A stretch of 64,000 nucleotides of DNA from Corynebacterium sp. P3-F1 (GCF_030503635.1 NZ_CP129965.1:1426001-1490000), one strand, 5' to 3'. Positions 16,195-28,536 are shown, counted from the stretch's first letter. Numbers and translations: made by a program. The notes: generated by a model from the letters alone, not told the origin.

Positions 16195-16824
16195 ATGCCA
16201 GGATTGAAGATCGAGAACGTAGTCACATCCGGCCTGTTCAAGCTCGACGGCGGCGAATGGGAGGTGGACAACAATGTCTGGATCGTCGGCGACGATTCCG
16301 AGGTTTTGATCATCGACGCCGCGCACGATGCTGAAGCGATCGCCAAGGCCGTCGGTGACCGCACCGTGAAGGGCATCGTGGCCACACACGGGCATAACGA
16401 CCATGTGGACGCTGCGCCGCTGCTGAGCAAGCTTGTCGACGCCCCTGTGTACCTCCACCCCGGCGACGACATGCTCTGGGGCGACGCCAACCCGGCCGAG
16501 CCCTTCGAACCGCTTTCCGATGGTCAGGTGTTCACCATCGCCGGCACCGAGCTCAAGGTGCTGTCCACGCCGGGGCACTCGCCCGGATCCGTGGTGCTCT
16601 ACGCAGAGGAAGCGAGCGAGCTCTTCTCCGGCGACACCCTCTTCCAGGGCGGGCCGGGGGCGACAGGACGCAGCTTCTCCTCCTTCGACACCATCATCGA
16701 GTCGCTGCAGAAGTCGGTGCTGGACCTGCCGACTGAGACGGTTGTCCGCACTGGCCACGGCGACAGCACCACCGTCGGGGCGGAGGCTCCGCACTTGGAG
16801 GAGTGGATCCGGCGCGGATACTAG
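16195..16824 (+). CDS. Metallo-beta-lactamase-fold hydrolase paired with mscR
   Basis: Metal-dependent hydrolase of 209 residues. The MBL ligands are visible in THGHNDHVDA, GHSPGSV, FSGDTLF and TGHGDST. The ATG at 16195 follows TAAGGAG that overlaps the mscR stop; the frame is open further upstream but only inside mscR. Its fixed association with the mycothiol formaldehyde dehydrogenase suggests that it hydrolyses the S-formyl-mycothiol product, as glyoxalase-II-like enzymes do for glutathione thioesters. That role is inference from the neighbour. Confidence 0.9.
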   Translation: MPGLKIENVVTSGLFKLDGGEWEVDNNVWIVGDDSEVLIIDAAHDAEAIAKAVGDRTVKGIVATHGHNDHVDAAPLLSKLVDAPVYLHPGDDMLWGDANPAEPFEPLSDGQVFTIAGTELKVLSTPGHSPGSVVLYAEEASELFSGDTLFQGGPGATGRSFSSFDTIIESLQKSVLDLPTETVVRTGHGDSTTVGAEAPHLEEWIRRGY

Positions 16825-16908
16825 CCGGCCCGTGCGCCGCCGCCAGCCGCAGTCACGATGGGGGCGACGGTGCAACGGCTATTTTGGAACAGCTATTTCT
16901 TTGAACAG

Positions 16909-17811
16909 CTATTTCTTTGACGTCTTGTTCAGCTCGCCGTTGATGACCTTGCGGAAGTCGTCGATGGGCAGTGCACCGCCAATGAATTCGTCGTTGATGA
17001 TGAACCCGGGTGTTCCGCTGATACCCAGGCCCTGTGCGTAATCGAGGGCCTCCTCGATCGCCTTGTCGTACTTGTCGCTGGTAGCATCCTCTCGGAATTT
17101 ATCCATGTCCGGTACCCCGGCGGCCTCCGCGAAGCGAACGAAGTCTTCAAGCCCGAAGCCCGGATGCCCGTCAGTTCCGCGCGCCTCGTCGAAATACGCT
17201 TTTTTGTACTCCGCGAACTTGCCCTGTTCAGCGGCAGCGCGACCTGCCCGGGCAGCAGCGTGAGCTGCCTCGCCGTTAATTGGCATGTCATTCCACTCGA
17301 TGCGGACGTAGCCCGGCTCCACGTACTCCTTGATCAGCTCCGGTTCCGTGTCCACAGCGTGGCGGATGCAGAACGGGCAATCCCAGTCGGTGAATTCTGC
17401 GATGACGACTGGTGCGTCGACGGCTCCGATCGCGAACGGGTCATTCGGGTCGCGCCGGGCCGAATTGGAGATCTCCTGACGCGAGTTGATCGGCGCGCCG
17501 GGGCCTTGAATCAGGGCGGCGTCCTCGCTCGCCTTCGCCTCGGTGAAATCGGTGCCAGGTTTCGCATCGTCCGGAATCTCTGTCACGGGAGCGGAGCTGT
17601 TCGTCTCTTGCAGCTGACCTGCTTCCGCCGCATCTACAGCTCGGTCATAGCCGTGGTTGTCGCCGAGAATGTAGCCTCCGACGCCGATACCCAAAGCCAG
17701 GACAGCTGTGAAAGCCCACATCAATGGTGGGATTCTCGTCCCTCCACGGTCCTTTTTGGTGTCCCGACTGCCCTGTTTTCCTGTCGTGTCCTCGGTCGAC
17801 TTCGCGCTCAT
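16909..17811 (-). CDS. Membrane-anchored DsbA-like thiol oxidoreductase
   Basis: Disulfide-exchange protein of 300 residues. The N-terminus is charged (KDRGGTR), then one membrane segment (MWAFTAVLALGIGVGGYIL) anchors it with the rest outside. The thioredoxin fold has the active site DWDCPFCIRH and the cis-Pro segment GISGTPGFIIN. The family (DsbA/thioredoxin_4) is used in actinobacteria for oxidative folding of exported proteins. It lies downstream of the DUF2304/glycosyltransferase genes on the same strand with a 27-base gap. Confidence 0.88.
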   Translation of the reverse strand: MSAKSTEDTTGKQGSRDTKKDRGGTRIPPLMWAFTAVLALGIGVGGYILGDNHGYDRAVDAAEAGQLQETNSSAPVTEIPDDAKPGTDFTEAKASEDAALIQGPGAPINSRQEISNSARRDPNDPFAIGAVDAPVVIAEFTDWDCPFCIRHAVDTEPELIKEYVEPGYVRIEWNDMPINGEAAHAAARAGRAAAEQGKFAEYKKAYFDEARGTDGHPGFGLEDFVRFAEAAGVPDMDKFREDATSDKYDKAIEEALDYAQGLGISGTPGFIINDEFIGGALPIDDFRKVINGELNKTSKK

Positions 17812-17838
17812 GGGGACTTAGCTTAGCCGGATTGGGTG

Positions 17839-18213
17839 CTACTGGCTGTTCTTGGTCTTGTTCTCGGCTGTGGCATAAGGGCCTGCCTCCGGGGGCACCG
17901 CGTTTTGCAGGGCTACCGCCCTGGCGAGGCGCGCGTAGCGAAGCTCCTGTTCGCGGAAACGCACCCACGTGGACAACGTGGTGAAGAAGAACGCGATGAT
18001 CAACACGTACAGCATGAGGTCGGTGCCACGGTCGACGCCGAGCCAGTTCGCCACAACGGTGACATCGTCGGGCCGCAGGATAGCCCATACAGCGGCGAAC
18101 ACCATGAAGACGAAGCCGAGCTTGACCCATGCTTTCGCGTTAGCCTTCTTGCGGTTGGTGAAGAAGTACAGGACAAGCGCAAACGCCGCCAGGAGCAGCA
18201 GAACTTGGATCAT
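17839..18213 (-). CDS. DUF2304 membrane protein
   Basis: Small membrane protein of 124 residues with an N-terminal helix (IQVLLLLAAFALVLYFF), a second (WVKLGFVFMVFAAVWAIL) and a third (LMLYVLIIAFFFTTLSTWV), then a polar tail. DUF2304 proteins are usually encoded beside GT2 glycosyltransferases and are thought to help anchor or activate them. Here its start overlaps the stop of a GT2 gene (ATGA), which supports a joint function. Confidence 0.88.
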   Translation of the reverse strand: MIQVLLLLAAFALVLYFFTNRKKANAKAWVKLGFVFMVFAAVWAILRPDDVTVVANWLGVDRGTDLMLYVLIIAFFFTTLSTWVRFREQELRYARLARAVALQNAVPPEAGPYATAENKTKNSQ

Positions 18214-18911
18214 GGGAGCCTCCTGGCGACGAGACCGTCGGCGAGAATATTCACGCCGTTGACCAGCGATTGCCCCTTGGACATGGAGTAGTCGGTGTAA
18301 AGGATGTCCACCGGTTCTTCGGCGACGCGCCAGCCGTGTGTGTCCATCATGGCGACAATCTCGGATGCGTGGGACATCCCGTTCATCCGGATATTCATCT
18401 CCGAGGCGACCTTCGCGTTGAAAGCGCGGAGCCCGTTGTGGGCGTCGGTGAGCCCGAGCCGACGGCTGCGTGGGGAGAGGAACACGACGGTCCTGAGCAC
18501 CAGGCGTTTGATCCAGGGGACGTTTTCTGTGTTGGCTCCGTCTGCGAAGCGTGTGCCTACGATGATGTCCACCGGTTCTGTCCGGAGTCGGTCGACCATG
18601 CGCACGACGTCGTGGACTTGGTGCTGTCCGTCGGCGTCGAAAGTGACGAAGTATGTGGCGCCCGGTTGCGCTCGCGCGTACTCGACACCGGTCTGGATCG
18701 CTGCGCCTTGTCCGAGATTCACCGGGTGGTTGACTAAGTGGGCGCCGGCAGCGTGAATATCAGCAGCGGAGTTGTCCACGGAGCCGTCATTGACCGCGAC
18801 AATGTTGGGGAATGTCTTCAGTGCGTTCCGCAGCACGTCCCCGATGACGGGACCCTCGTTGTAGCACGGAACGACGAGCCATGTGTCGTCGAAGCGGCGC
18901 TGCTGGGTCAT
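18210..18911 (-). CDS. GT2 glycosyltransferase (polyprenyl-phosphate sugar synthase-like)
   Basis: Cytosolic-face glycosyltransferase of 233 residues with a GT-A fold. The start WLVVPCYNEGPVIGDVL, the NDGSVDNS nucleotide site and the catalytic metal motif DADGQHQ are intact, followed by GTRFADG. It resembles dolichol-phosphate mannose/glucose synthases without a C-terminal membrane domain; the overlapping DUF2304 gene could supply the membrane part. It is ten bases downstream of a second GT2 gene in the rhamnose cluster, so a cell-envelope glycan role is likely. Confidence 0.88.
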   Translation of the reverse strand: MTQQRRFDDTWLVVPCYNEGPVIGDVLRNALKTFPNIVAVNDGSVDNSAADIHAAGAHLVNHPVNLGQGAAIQTGVEYARAQPGATYFVTFDADGQHQVHDVVRMVDRLRTEPVDIIVGTRFADGANTENVPWIKRLVLRTVVFLSPRSRRLGLTDAHNGLRAFNAKVASEMNIRMNGMSHASEIVAMMDTHGWRVAEEPVDILYTDYSMSKGQSLVNGVNILADGLVARRLP

Positions 18912-18921
18912 GAACGAGACT

Positions 18922-19758
18922 TTAGTCCGCGCGGTGGAAGAGGCGGGAGTAAACGCGCCGCATGGCGCCTAAGGGGAGCGCGCGGTAGAGGTTGCGCACG
19001 GCGAAATTCAGCACGGCGCGCGGGCGTGAGACCAGTCCGTAGCTCACGAGCGCCCGCTGCATTTCCCGTTCCGCGCGCCGTGTTTCTGGGGTGGCGCGGC
19101 GCTTCATCTGGGCGTCGTCGACACGGAAGTAGGTGAGGGGTTCCGGGAGGTTGTGGAGTTTCTTGCCGCCCGCGATCAGGCGCGCCCACAGGTCGTAGTC
19201 CTCCATGTTGTGCATGGGGCGGTAGCCGCCGACCTCGCGGACATCGGCGACCCGCATGAGCACGGAGGGGTGGTTCAGCGGGGAGTTGATTTTCGCGTAC
19301 CGCGCGAGCGCGTCGTGGGTTTCGGGCAGCCGCCGGATGCCGCCGAGGGCGTCGCCGTCGAATTCCTGCATCGCGGTGCCGAGCACGGCGATGTCCGGGT
19401 GCGCGGCCATAAACGCCAGTTGTTTTTCCAGGCGCTCCGGGAACGCCGTGTCGTCGGAGTCGAGCCGCGCGACGAATTCCGTGTCCACCTCCGCGAGGCC
19501 TTCGCGCAACGCGATGCCGAGCCCGCGGTTGTTGGGCAACGTCACGGTGTCCACGGAAGCAAGCAGCTTATTGACGTCCCCCTGCACCGGCCCATCCTTG
19601 ACCACCAGCACGCGCTCCGGTGGGCGCGTCTGGGCAGTGATGCTGTCCAAGGCGTGTTCGAGCTCGTCTGCCGTGGTGTTGCGGTACACCGACATGAGGA
19701 CGGTGACGGCTCCGGGTGTCAGGCTGGGACTGGCGGAATGGTGCGCGTTCATGGTCAC
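18922..19758 (-). CDS. GT2 family glycosyltransferase
   Basis: Glycosyltransferase of 278 residues. The GT-A features are [18 protein letters not shown], the DXD-type motif RLDSDD and [11 protein letters not shown] toward the C-terminal acceptor side. It overlaps the end of rmlA by four bases, and the location suggests a rhamnosyl- or related transferase for arabinogalactan or surface glycan. The acceptor cannot be read from the sequence. The C-terminal stretch ([19 protein letters not shown]) is basic and may touch the membrane. Confidence 0.85.
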   Translation of the reverse strand: MTMNAHHSASPSLTPGAVTVLMSVYRNTTADELEHALDSITAQTRPPERVLVVKDGPVQGDVNKLLASVDTVTLPNNRGLGIALREGLAEVDTEFVARLDSDDTAFPERLEKQLAFMAAHPDIAVLGTAMQEFDGDALGGIRRLPETHDALARYAKINSPLNHPSVLMRVADVREVGGYRPMHNMEDYDLWARLIAGGKKLHNLPEPLTYFRVDDAQMKRRATPETRRAEREMQRALVSYGLVSRPRAVLNFAVRNLYRALPLGAMRRVYSRLFHRAD

Positions 19759-20618
19759 TCCCGGGCTGCGTCGAGAAGGTACTGGCCGTAGCCGGATTTC
19801 AGCATTGGTTCGGCGAGGCGCTCAAGGGCTGCGGCATTGATGAAGCCCTGGCGGAATGCGGCGACTTCGGGGGAGCCGATGACGGTGCCGGTACGTTTCT
19901 GGATGACTTCGACGTACGAGCTGGCCTCGCTCATCGAGTCGATGGTGCCGGTGTCCAGCCACACGTCGCCGCGGTGCAGGCGGTGAACTTTAAGGTCGCC
20001 GCGCTGAAGGTAGGTCTCGTTGACACTGGTGATTTCCAGCTCGCCGCGCTCAGAGGGGGTGATTGTCTTGGCTATCTCCACCACGTCGTTGTCGTAGAAA
20101 TACAGTCCCACCACCGCGAAATTGGATTGCGGGTGCTCCGGTTTCTCCTCAATGGCGGTGGCGGTGCCGTGCTCGTCGAAGCTGACCACGCCGTAGCGCT
20201 CGGGGTCGGAGACTTCGTAGGCGAAGATGGCGCCGCCAGCGGGGTCGAAGGCGTCGCCCATGAGGCGGGTGAGCTCGGCGCCGTCGAAAATGTTGTCGCC
20301 GAGAACGAGGGCCACGGAGTCGTCGCCGATGAAGTCCTCGCCGATGATAAAGGCTTGGGCGAGTCCGTCGGGGGAGGGCTGGACGGCGTAGTCGATCATG
20401 AGGCCCCAGGAGGAGCCGTCGCCAAGTAGGCGCATGAATGCGTCCTGGTCCTCGGGCGTGGTGATGATCAGGATCTCCCGAATGCCCGCGCTGATCAGCG
20501 TGGACAGCGGGTAGTAGATCATCGGTTTGTCGTAGATGGGCATGAGCTGCTTCGAAATACCCTTGGTGATCGGGTACAGCCGCGTGCCCGATCCGCCGGC
20601 GAGAATGATGCCCTTCAT
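19755..20618 (-). CDS. rmlA: Glucose-1-phosphate thymidylyltransferase
   Basis: First step of dTDP-L-rhamnose synthesis (glucose-1-phosphate plus dTTP), 287 residues, full length. The nucleotide-binding signature [20 protein letters not shown] is intact, followed by [21 protein letters not shown] and the metal/sugar site DTGT. The gene lies in the minus-strand order rmlB, rmlCD, rmlA and overlaps the next gene by four bases. dTDP-rhamnose is needed for the linker that joins arabinogalactan to peptidoglycan, so the gene is probably essential. Confidence 0.96.
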   Translation of the reverse strand: MKGIILAGGSGTRLYPITKGISKQLMPIYDKPMIYYPLSTLISAGIREILIITTPEDQDAFMRLLGDGSSWGLMIDYAVQPSPDGLAQAFIIGEDFIGDDSVALVLGDNIFDGAELTRLMGDAFDPAGGAIFAYEVSDPERYGVVSFDEHGTATAIEEKPEHPQSNFAVVGLYFYDNDVVEIAKTITPSERGELEITSVNETYLQRGDLKVHRLHRGDVWLDTGTIDSMSEASSYVEVIQKRTGTVIGSPEVAAFRQGFINAAALERLAEPMLKSGYGQYLLDAARE

Positions 20619-20645
20619 GGTTGGGAGTCTAACTGGGGTCGCGGC

Positions 20646-21995
20646 CTAATCGATGTACAAGGCGAGTGCCACGCGCCAGTTGGTCGGGGAGAATCCGGTG
20701 GCCTCGATCTTGTCCAGAGTCAGGGTGGATTCGGCCGGCCGCGGCGCCTCGGGCCCGAACTCCGCCTGGTACTCAGCGGAGCTGACGGGGTGGACATCGG
20801 CGGGGTCCGCGCCCGCGGCGACGAAGACAGCCATGGCGATCTCGTCGCGGGTGGCGGCATCGCCGGAGGAGGTGATGTTGTAGATGCCGTACTCCGCGCC
20901 CGTGTCCACCAGGTGCACGATTCCCCGGGCGAGGTCCTCTGCCCAGGTGGGCCGCCCTCGCTGGTCGTTGACCACCTTCGGCGCCGCGCCCTTTTGCGCC
21001 AGCCGCGCCATCGTGGACATGAAGTTGCCGCCGTCGCCGAAGACCCAGCTCGTGCGCACAACGTAATGCTTCGCCGCCGCGGAAGCAGCAGCCTCGCCCG
21101 CGCTTTTCGACGCCCCATACACCCCCAGCGGGCTCGGCGGCTCCTCCTCGGAGTGTTCTACGACCGTTCCGTCGAACACGTAGTCCGTGGACACGTTCAC
21201 CAGGGTGAGGTCGTAGCGGTTAGCTATTTGCGCCAGCTTCGCCGGGCCGAGCGCGTTGACCTTCCACGCCGCCGCTCGGCCTTCCGTGCTCTCGGCCCCG
21301 TTGACATCGTTGAACGCTGCCGCGTTGATGATCGTCGAGTACTGCGAAAAATCCCTCGTCTGCAGCATCCGCTCCACAGACCACGTCAGGTCGAAGTCGT
21401 CGTGGCCGCAGAAATCCGCGTCCGGCAGCAGCTTCCGCAAAGCGCGGCCCAACTGACCGTCCGCCCCGGTGACGAGAGCGCGGCGGTCAGGGACAGCTGT
21501 GGCGTCGATAAGCGGCGGATGCTGCTCGTCTTTGGCGGAGACTTCCGTGGGCTCGAGCGGCCATTCGATCTCCTTGTACGAGCAGAATGCGTAATTCGCG
21601 TCCGGCGACCAGCGCGCGTTGCACAGATAGGTGTACGTGGTGCCGTCCTCGAGCGCCTGGAAACCGTTCGCCACCCCGCGCGGCACGAAGACCGCCGTGT
21701 CCGGCCCGATCTCGCACCCGAATTTCTCGCCGTACGTTGCCGAGCCCTCGCGCATGTCCACCCACGCGCCGTACACCCGTCCCGTGGCCACCGAGACGTA
21801 TTTGTCCCACGGCTCCGCGTGCATCCCCCGCGTCGCACCGCGTGAGGCGTTGAAGCTAACGTTGTTCTGCTCTACACGCAGCGGCGGTGTGCCCGCCCAA
21901 TTCTCCTTGAACCACCCGCGGTTATCGCCGTGGACGGTGAGGTGGTGGACCGTGAGACCGTGGATCGGGGAAACGTTTGTCGAGCGTTCCAGCAT
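20646..21995 (-). CDS. rmlCD: Fused dTDP-4-dehydrorhamnose 3,5-epimerase / reductase
   Basis: Bifunctional enzyme of 449 residues for the last two steps of dTDP-rhamnose synthesis. Residues 1 to about 165 are RmlC-like (HLTVHGDNRGWFKENW, the catalytic-His region RGMHAEPWDKYV). Residues about 175-449 are RmlD-like, with the NAD fold VTGADGQLGRAL, VSTDYVFDG and the Tyr/Lys pair in YGASKSAGE. Fused RmlCD is known from corynebacteria, whereas mycobacteria have separate genes. One 11-mer copy lies exactly in the linker between the two domains (PPLIDAT). Confidence 0.93.
   Translation of the reverse strand: MLERSTNVSPIHGLTVHHLTVHGDNRGWFKENWAGTPPLRVEQNNVSFNASRGATRGMHAEPWDKYVSVATGRVYGAWVDMREGSATYGEKFGCEIGPDTAVFVPRGVANGFQALEDGTTYTYLCNARWSPDANYAFCSYKEIEWPLEPTEVSAKDEQHPPLIDATAVPDRRALVTGADGQLGRALRKLLPDADFCGHDDFDLTWSVERMLQTRDFSQYSTIINAAAFNDVNGAESTEGRAAAWKVNALGPAKLAQIANRYDLTLVNVSTDYVFDGTVVEHSEEEPPSPLGVYGASKSAGEAAASAAAKHYVVRTSWVFGDGGNFMSTMARLAQKGAAPKVVNDQRGRPTWAEDLARGIVHLVDTGAEYGIYNITSSGDAATRDEIAMAVFVAAGADPADVHPVSSAEYQAEFGPEAPRPAESTLTLDKIEATGFSPTNWRVALALYID
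21503..21513 (-). repeat. Copy 8 of the 11-mer GCTTATCGACG
   Basis: Exact copy on the minus strand in rmlCD, in frame as Leu-Ile-Asp, in the linker between the epimerase and reductase domains. Confidence 0.9.
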
Positions 21996-22091
21996 GCCTG
22001 CGAGTCTAGTTCCCAGCCGGACCGCGCCGAGCCTAGAACGGCGACTGGATACTGCCGTTCATCGGGTTTTGTCATTTTTTGCGAAGCTCCC

Positions 22092-24393
<2,302 letters not shown>

Positions 24394-24474
24394 CGTAGGG
24401 TAACTCTACCCGCGCACAGCGCGGACCCGAGGCGTGATTGGGGTTGGAGAGAGTCCGCCTGAGCCAGCTCGTTG

Positions 24475-25812
24475 TCATGCTTCGAAGAGATTCTGGCCCC
24501 AATACTGCCCATCCGATGTGCCGTGGGGAACAGCGAACAAGGCGGAGCCAATATGGGTGATCCACTCGTTGAGGCGGTCGGCGCTGTCGAGGCGTTCCTG
24601 GATGGCGTTGAACTGGGCAAGCGGGTTCTTCTGGTAGCAGATGAACATCTGGCCCGCGTTCGACGTTCCGCGGGAATCGGGGCCCGGCGGAATCTCGTAG
24701 TTGTAGGGGCGGCGGAAGATTCGTTCGGCGGGGTCAGCCGATTTCGCGCGCGCCATGTGCGATTTAGGGTCGATGACGGGAAGACCGTATTCGTCGCGGG
24801 CATCGAAGTCGGGATCGTCGAATTCATCGGTGCCGGTCAGCGGTGCGCCGTTGTCGAGGCGTCGGCCGGTGACGACCTCGCGGGAGGGGCGGTCGAGAAT
24901 GTCCCATTCGTCGAGATGCATGGCGATGCGACGCACCACCATTGCTGTGCCGCCCTGAAGCCACGCGGGGCCATTGTCGATCCAGACGACGTCGTCGAAT
25001 TCCTCGACTGGGGGGTTACCGGAACCGTCGAGCTGGCCGAACAGATTGCGCGGCGTTTCGCCCTGCTGGATAGATTCGCGCGAGTGCAGAAAGCCGTCTT
25101 GGATCCACGTGACATCAGCGTAACTGCGTGCGGCTTTGACCATGAAACGTGCGGCATGCGCAAGGGTGAAGCGGTCGTCCGCGCAGATCTGCAGGCAAAT
25201 ATCACCGCCTGACCATTCGGGGCGCAGCTCGTCGCGGCTGTATTCGGGCAGGTCGCCGAGCCAATCGGGGGCGCGGTCGCTAAGACCCAGCCTGTCTAGC
25301 AAGCTGCGGCCGTAGCCCACTGTGATTGTGAGATTCGCGGTCGAACGGAGGTTCTCGGGCTCGAGGTCGGCGAGTCCCGCGCGGCCGCCGCACATTCGGC
25401 GGGCATCGTCGGTCCACAGGCGCATGAGCCTCACCATGTCTGCCGACGTGCGCTTGTCGTCCTTCACGTCGAAAGCGATCAGCTTGCAGAAGGATTGCTC
25501 CGGCGTCGCAATCCCGGCTTGGTGTTCGCCATCGAACGCCACTGTCGCATTGTCGTCCGCGGTTCCTTGCCCGGGCCACGCATCAGCAGGCTTATCGGCG
25601 CCCTGTTCGCCCCCTTCCTCTTCCTCCCCGCAGGCGGTCGCACTGGCCGCTACTGCGGTGGCGGCGCTAGCTACCCCGACGCCACGTAAGAATTGGCGGC
25701 GGGGAACCCCGGCGAGTTGAGCCTGCTCCGCAGCGCGGGTTGCAGTGTTGTCAGTTTCAATAGTGCTGTTAGTGGGCTTGGTGGGATGCGTGGTCACCGC
25801 CGTGCTCACCAC
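24475..25812 (-). CDS. DyP-type haem peroxidase with Tat signal
   Basis: Exported dye-decolourising peroxidase (EfeB-like), about 445 residues. A twin-arginine signal RRQFLRGVGVASAATA is followed by CGEEEE, which could be a lipobox or simply the end of the signal. The DyP signature GQLDG (in LFGQLDGSGNPP) holds the catalytic Asp, and the proximal haem His is in KSHMARA. The start is uncertain: GTG at 25812 or 25809 lies nine to twelve bases after AAGAGG; the frame is open to 25845. It overlaps the end of the copper chaperone gene, so the two are coupled. Such pairs suggest metal or haem handling outside the cell. Confidence 0.9.
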   Translation of the reverse strand: MVSTAVTTHPTKPTNSTIETDNTATRAAEQAQLAGVPRRQFLRGVGVASAATAVAASATACGEEEEGGEQGADKPADAWPGQGTADDNATVAFDGEHQAGIATPEQSFCKLIAFDVKDDKRTSADMVRLMRLWTDDARRMCGGRAGLADLEPENLRSTANLTITVGYGRSLLDRLGLSDRAPDWLGDLPEYSRDELRPEWSGGDICLQICADDRFTLAHAARFMVKAARSYADVTWIQDGFLHSRESIQQGETPRNLFGQLDGSGNPPVEEFDDVVWIDNGPAWLQGGTAMVVRRIAMHLDEWDILDRPSREVVTGRRLDNGAPLTGTDEFDDPDFDARDEYGLPVIDPKSHMARAKSADPAERIFRRPYNYEIPPGPDSRGTSNAGQMFICYQKNPLAQFNAIQERLDSADRLNEWITHIGSALFAVPHGTSDGQYWGQNLFEA

Positions 25813-26374
25813 CCGCATAATCCTCTTCGCCGGACGGCTGCTCACGCACCGGGAATTCGGTGGTGAACTCGGATCCGTCGCCCATGATTAGGTTGAAGGT
25901 CAAGGTGTCGCCCGCCTGGATCGGATCCGGGTAATTCAGCACCATGAGGTGCTCACCGCCGGGAGCGAGTTCATGGGAGCCGTTCGCGGCAATCGTGAAC
26001 CCGCCCTCCTTCTGGCGCATCTGCCCGTCGACGACCTCGTGCAGCTCGGTCGAGGCACCCGCGAGATCCGGGGCGGTGAAGGATTCGACTGTGATGACGG
26101 TGCCCGAGGAATTGGTGAGGGTGCCGAAGCAGGCGGTCATGTCGGATTGAGGCTCTTTGGCGCGGCAATAGCCGTCGGCGAGCTCTATTGCTGATGCCTC
26201 ATCGTCGGCAGTGACGGATTCGCTGCCGGCAGCTGGGCTGGAAGCAGCTGCGGTGCTTGCGGTGGCTGGGGCCTCTGTAGTTGCTGCGTTGTCTGTGCCG
26301 TCGTTCGAGCAACCGGCGAGTGCTGCAGAGCCTGCGCACAACAGAGTTGTCAGGGCCGTGATCTTCTTTCGCAT
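25769..26374 (-). CDS. PCu(A)C-type copper chaperone lipoprotein
   Basis: Exported copper-binding lipoprotein, 201 residues. The start ATG 26374 has AAAGGA seven bases upstream. The signal RKKITALTTLLCAGSAALAGC ends in a lipobox with Cys near residue 22, then a Thr/Ala/Ser-rich linker. The C-terminal PCu(A)C domain has the expected His and Met ligands, spread over VDGQMRQKEG, SHELAPGGEHLMVLNYP. The C-terminus is His-rich (GGEHGGDHASHQAH), a possible additional metal site. It is followed by the DyP peroxidase with a 44-base overlap on the start chosen here. Confidence 0.88.
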   Translation of the reverse strand: MRKKITALTTLLCAGSAALAGCSNDGTDNAATTEAPATASTAAASSPAAGSESVTADDEASAIELADGYCRAKEPQSDMTACFGTLTNSSGTVITVESFTAPDLAGASTELHEVVDGQMRQKEGGFTIAANGSHELAPGGEHLMVLNYPDPIQAGDTLTFNLIMGDGSEFTTEFPVREQPSGEEDYAGGEHGGDHASHQAH

Positions 26375-26466
26375 GGGAATCCTTTCGTGAAACTGGGGCC
26401 AAGCACACAATCTGTTTTTCAGGGGTAGTCGGAAGTTGGTCGTGAAAAGTTCCGGGCTCCATGTGG

Positions 26467-28431
26467 TTAGGTACCGATTCGAGCGTCAAGCCAGCCGTAG
26501 ACGAGCGCCTCCACCCGTGCGATCTGCTCGTTGTCGGCAGCGCCAGCGTGGCCTCCTGCAGTGTTCTCGAAGTAGTCCACCGGATGGCCGGCTTGTGCGA
26601 GGGCGAGGGCGAAAGTACGCGCGTGCGCTGGATGAACGCGGTCATCTCGGGTGGAAGTAGTTACGAGTGCTGGCGGGTACTCCGCGTCTGGGGAGATGTT
26701 GTGCAGCGGCGACCAGGTCTCGATCGCTGCGCGCTCACCGGGGATGTCCGGATCCCCGTACTCAGCCATCCAGGAGGCCCCGGCGGACATCGTGTGGTAG
26801 CGCAGCATGTCAGTCAGGGGAACCTGGATGACAGCGGCACCGAACAGCTCCGGGTACTGGACCAGTGCCCCTGAAGTGAGAAGTCCACCGTTCGAACCGC
26901 CCCGAATCCCGAGCTGGTCAGGGGTGCTGTAGCCGCGCGCGACAACGTCCTCGAGCACAGCTCGGTGGTCCTCCCATACTTTGTGGCGGTTCATCTTCAC
27001 GACTTGAGAGTGCCATTCCGGCCCGAATTCTCCGCCACCACGCAGATTCGGTTGAACAAAGAAATATCCTTTCTCTAACCACGCGGCACCGCGAACGGCG
27101 GAGTACCCGGGTGTGAGTGACACTTCGAAGCCGCCGTAGCCTCCGACAAGGGTGGGGCGTGCACCGAGGGAGAAGTCACCGGTGATGAAATAAGGAATCT
27201 CTGTCCCGTCCGTGGAGGTGGCCCAGTGTTGACGGGTCTCGAGGCCGGTGGCGTCGAACAGGTCGGGTGCCCGGCACACTACCTCCCCGTTTCGCAAAAG
27301 TGACGGCGGGGTAGTGAACGAGGAGGCGTTGATCCACACCTCATCGCCGTCGAGGGGACTGGTGCCGACCACGTTCGCAGTCGCAGCTTCCGGAAGATCC
27401 AAATCCGTGCGCTCCCACGTGCCCAGCTCAAATGAGCTGATGCGTGTCACGACATCGTCGAGGGTGGTCACCAAAACCGTAGAAGCGGTGAACGAGATGT
27501 CTTCCACAGTCGTTCCGCCCACCAGAACCTGCACGTCTCGGTCGCCGGCAAGGAAGCTGTTGAGGTCAATGACACCGAGTTCGCCGCTGGCTAAGCCTGC
27601 GAATTCGGTGCGGGGAAGCAAGAAAAGCCATTGGCGGTGGGGGATGGGGGTGCAGTCGGAGGGGACGTCGATAAGCGTGCCGTCGATGTACGTGTGCTGG
27701 TTGTAGAAATCGAGCGCGCGCATGAAAATCGTGCGTTTGGATCCGGGGGTGTGATCGCGGTACGCGCCGACCGCGACATCGGAGCGTTCGCCACGGAATT
27801 GCACTTCGGCGTCGGCCAGATTTGTGCCCCGGTGCTACAAACGCACCTCGACCGGGTAACCGGACGTCGTCAAAGAGTCTCCGCCCAAGTCCGTGCCCAC
27901 GAGCAAGGTATCGCGGTCAATCCAGCTGGCCTCGGATTTCGCCTCCGGGAGCTCGAATCCGCTGAACGTGAGTGTGGCTAAATCGAACTCGCGCACCACG
28001 ACAGCGTCGGACCCGCCGCGTGACAGCCGAACAAGCGCGCGGTCACAGACGATGGGGCGAACGGAAGCACCTTTCCACACCCAATCCTCACCCTCGGACG
28101 CGGAAAGTTCATCGATGTCGAGAAGAAGCTCCCACTCGGTGTCTGCCGCGAGGAAGCGTTCTAGAGTTGTCCGGCGCCAAAGGCCGCGGGGATGAGCATG
28201 ATCGCGCCAGAAATTGTAGAGATGGCCGCCACGGCGGGTGACGTAAGGGATCTTGTCGTCGGTGTCGAGAACCCCGCGAATCCGCCGAGCCAAATCGTCT
28301 GTGTCGAGCGCTGATTCTGTGAGGCCCGACCACTCCTCTGCCCAGGTAAGAGCTGCGCGCCCGGTGATGTCATGCAACTCAGCGGGGTCGATAGTCAGAT
28401 CGGGGACGGGGGAGCGAGTGGAATCTTCCAT
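26467..28431 (-). pseudogene. Prolyl oligopeptidase (S9) gene interrupted by an in-frame amber codon
   Basis: Cytosolic serine peptidase related to prolyl oligopeptidase, cut into 198 and about 455 codons by a TAG at 27835-27837. Both parts are in the same frame, and the reading continues without a gap: PVEVRL, stop, HRGTNLADAEVQFRGERSD. The family usually has Trp after this RL, so a TGG to TAG change is the simplest cause. The N-terminal part is the beta-propeller start (YVTRRGGHLYNFWRD); the C-terminal part holds the intact triad: Ser in RGGSNGGLLT, Asp in DDRVHPAHA, His in AGGHAGAA. With no other damage visible, the mutation looks recent, or the codon is read through, or it is a sequence error. 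Confidence 0.85.
27666..27676 (-). repeat. Copy 9 of the 11-mer GCTTATCGACG
   Basis: Exact copy on the minus strand in the peptidase gene, in frame as Leu-Ile-Asp (GTLIDVP). Confidence 0.9.
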
Positions 28432-28502
28432 ACAGCCACCCTAAGACCTCGCCGTCGTTTGCCGAGCTAGCGATGCAGTGATGACAACGATCGGGCAAAG
28501 AA

Positions 28503-28536
28503 AAAGACTCCGGAACGAGCAGATTCCGGAGTCTTT
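28503..28536 (-). terminator. Terminator after the mycolyltransferase gene
   Basis: Perfect 13-bp stem AAAGACTCCGGAA (28503-28515) and TTCCGGAGTCTTT (28524-28536), with an 8-nt loop. Read on the minus strand it is followed by a T-rich run. Confidence 0.88.
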
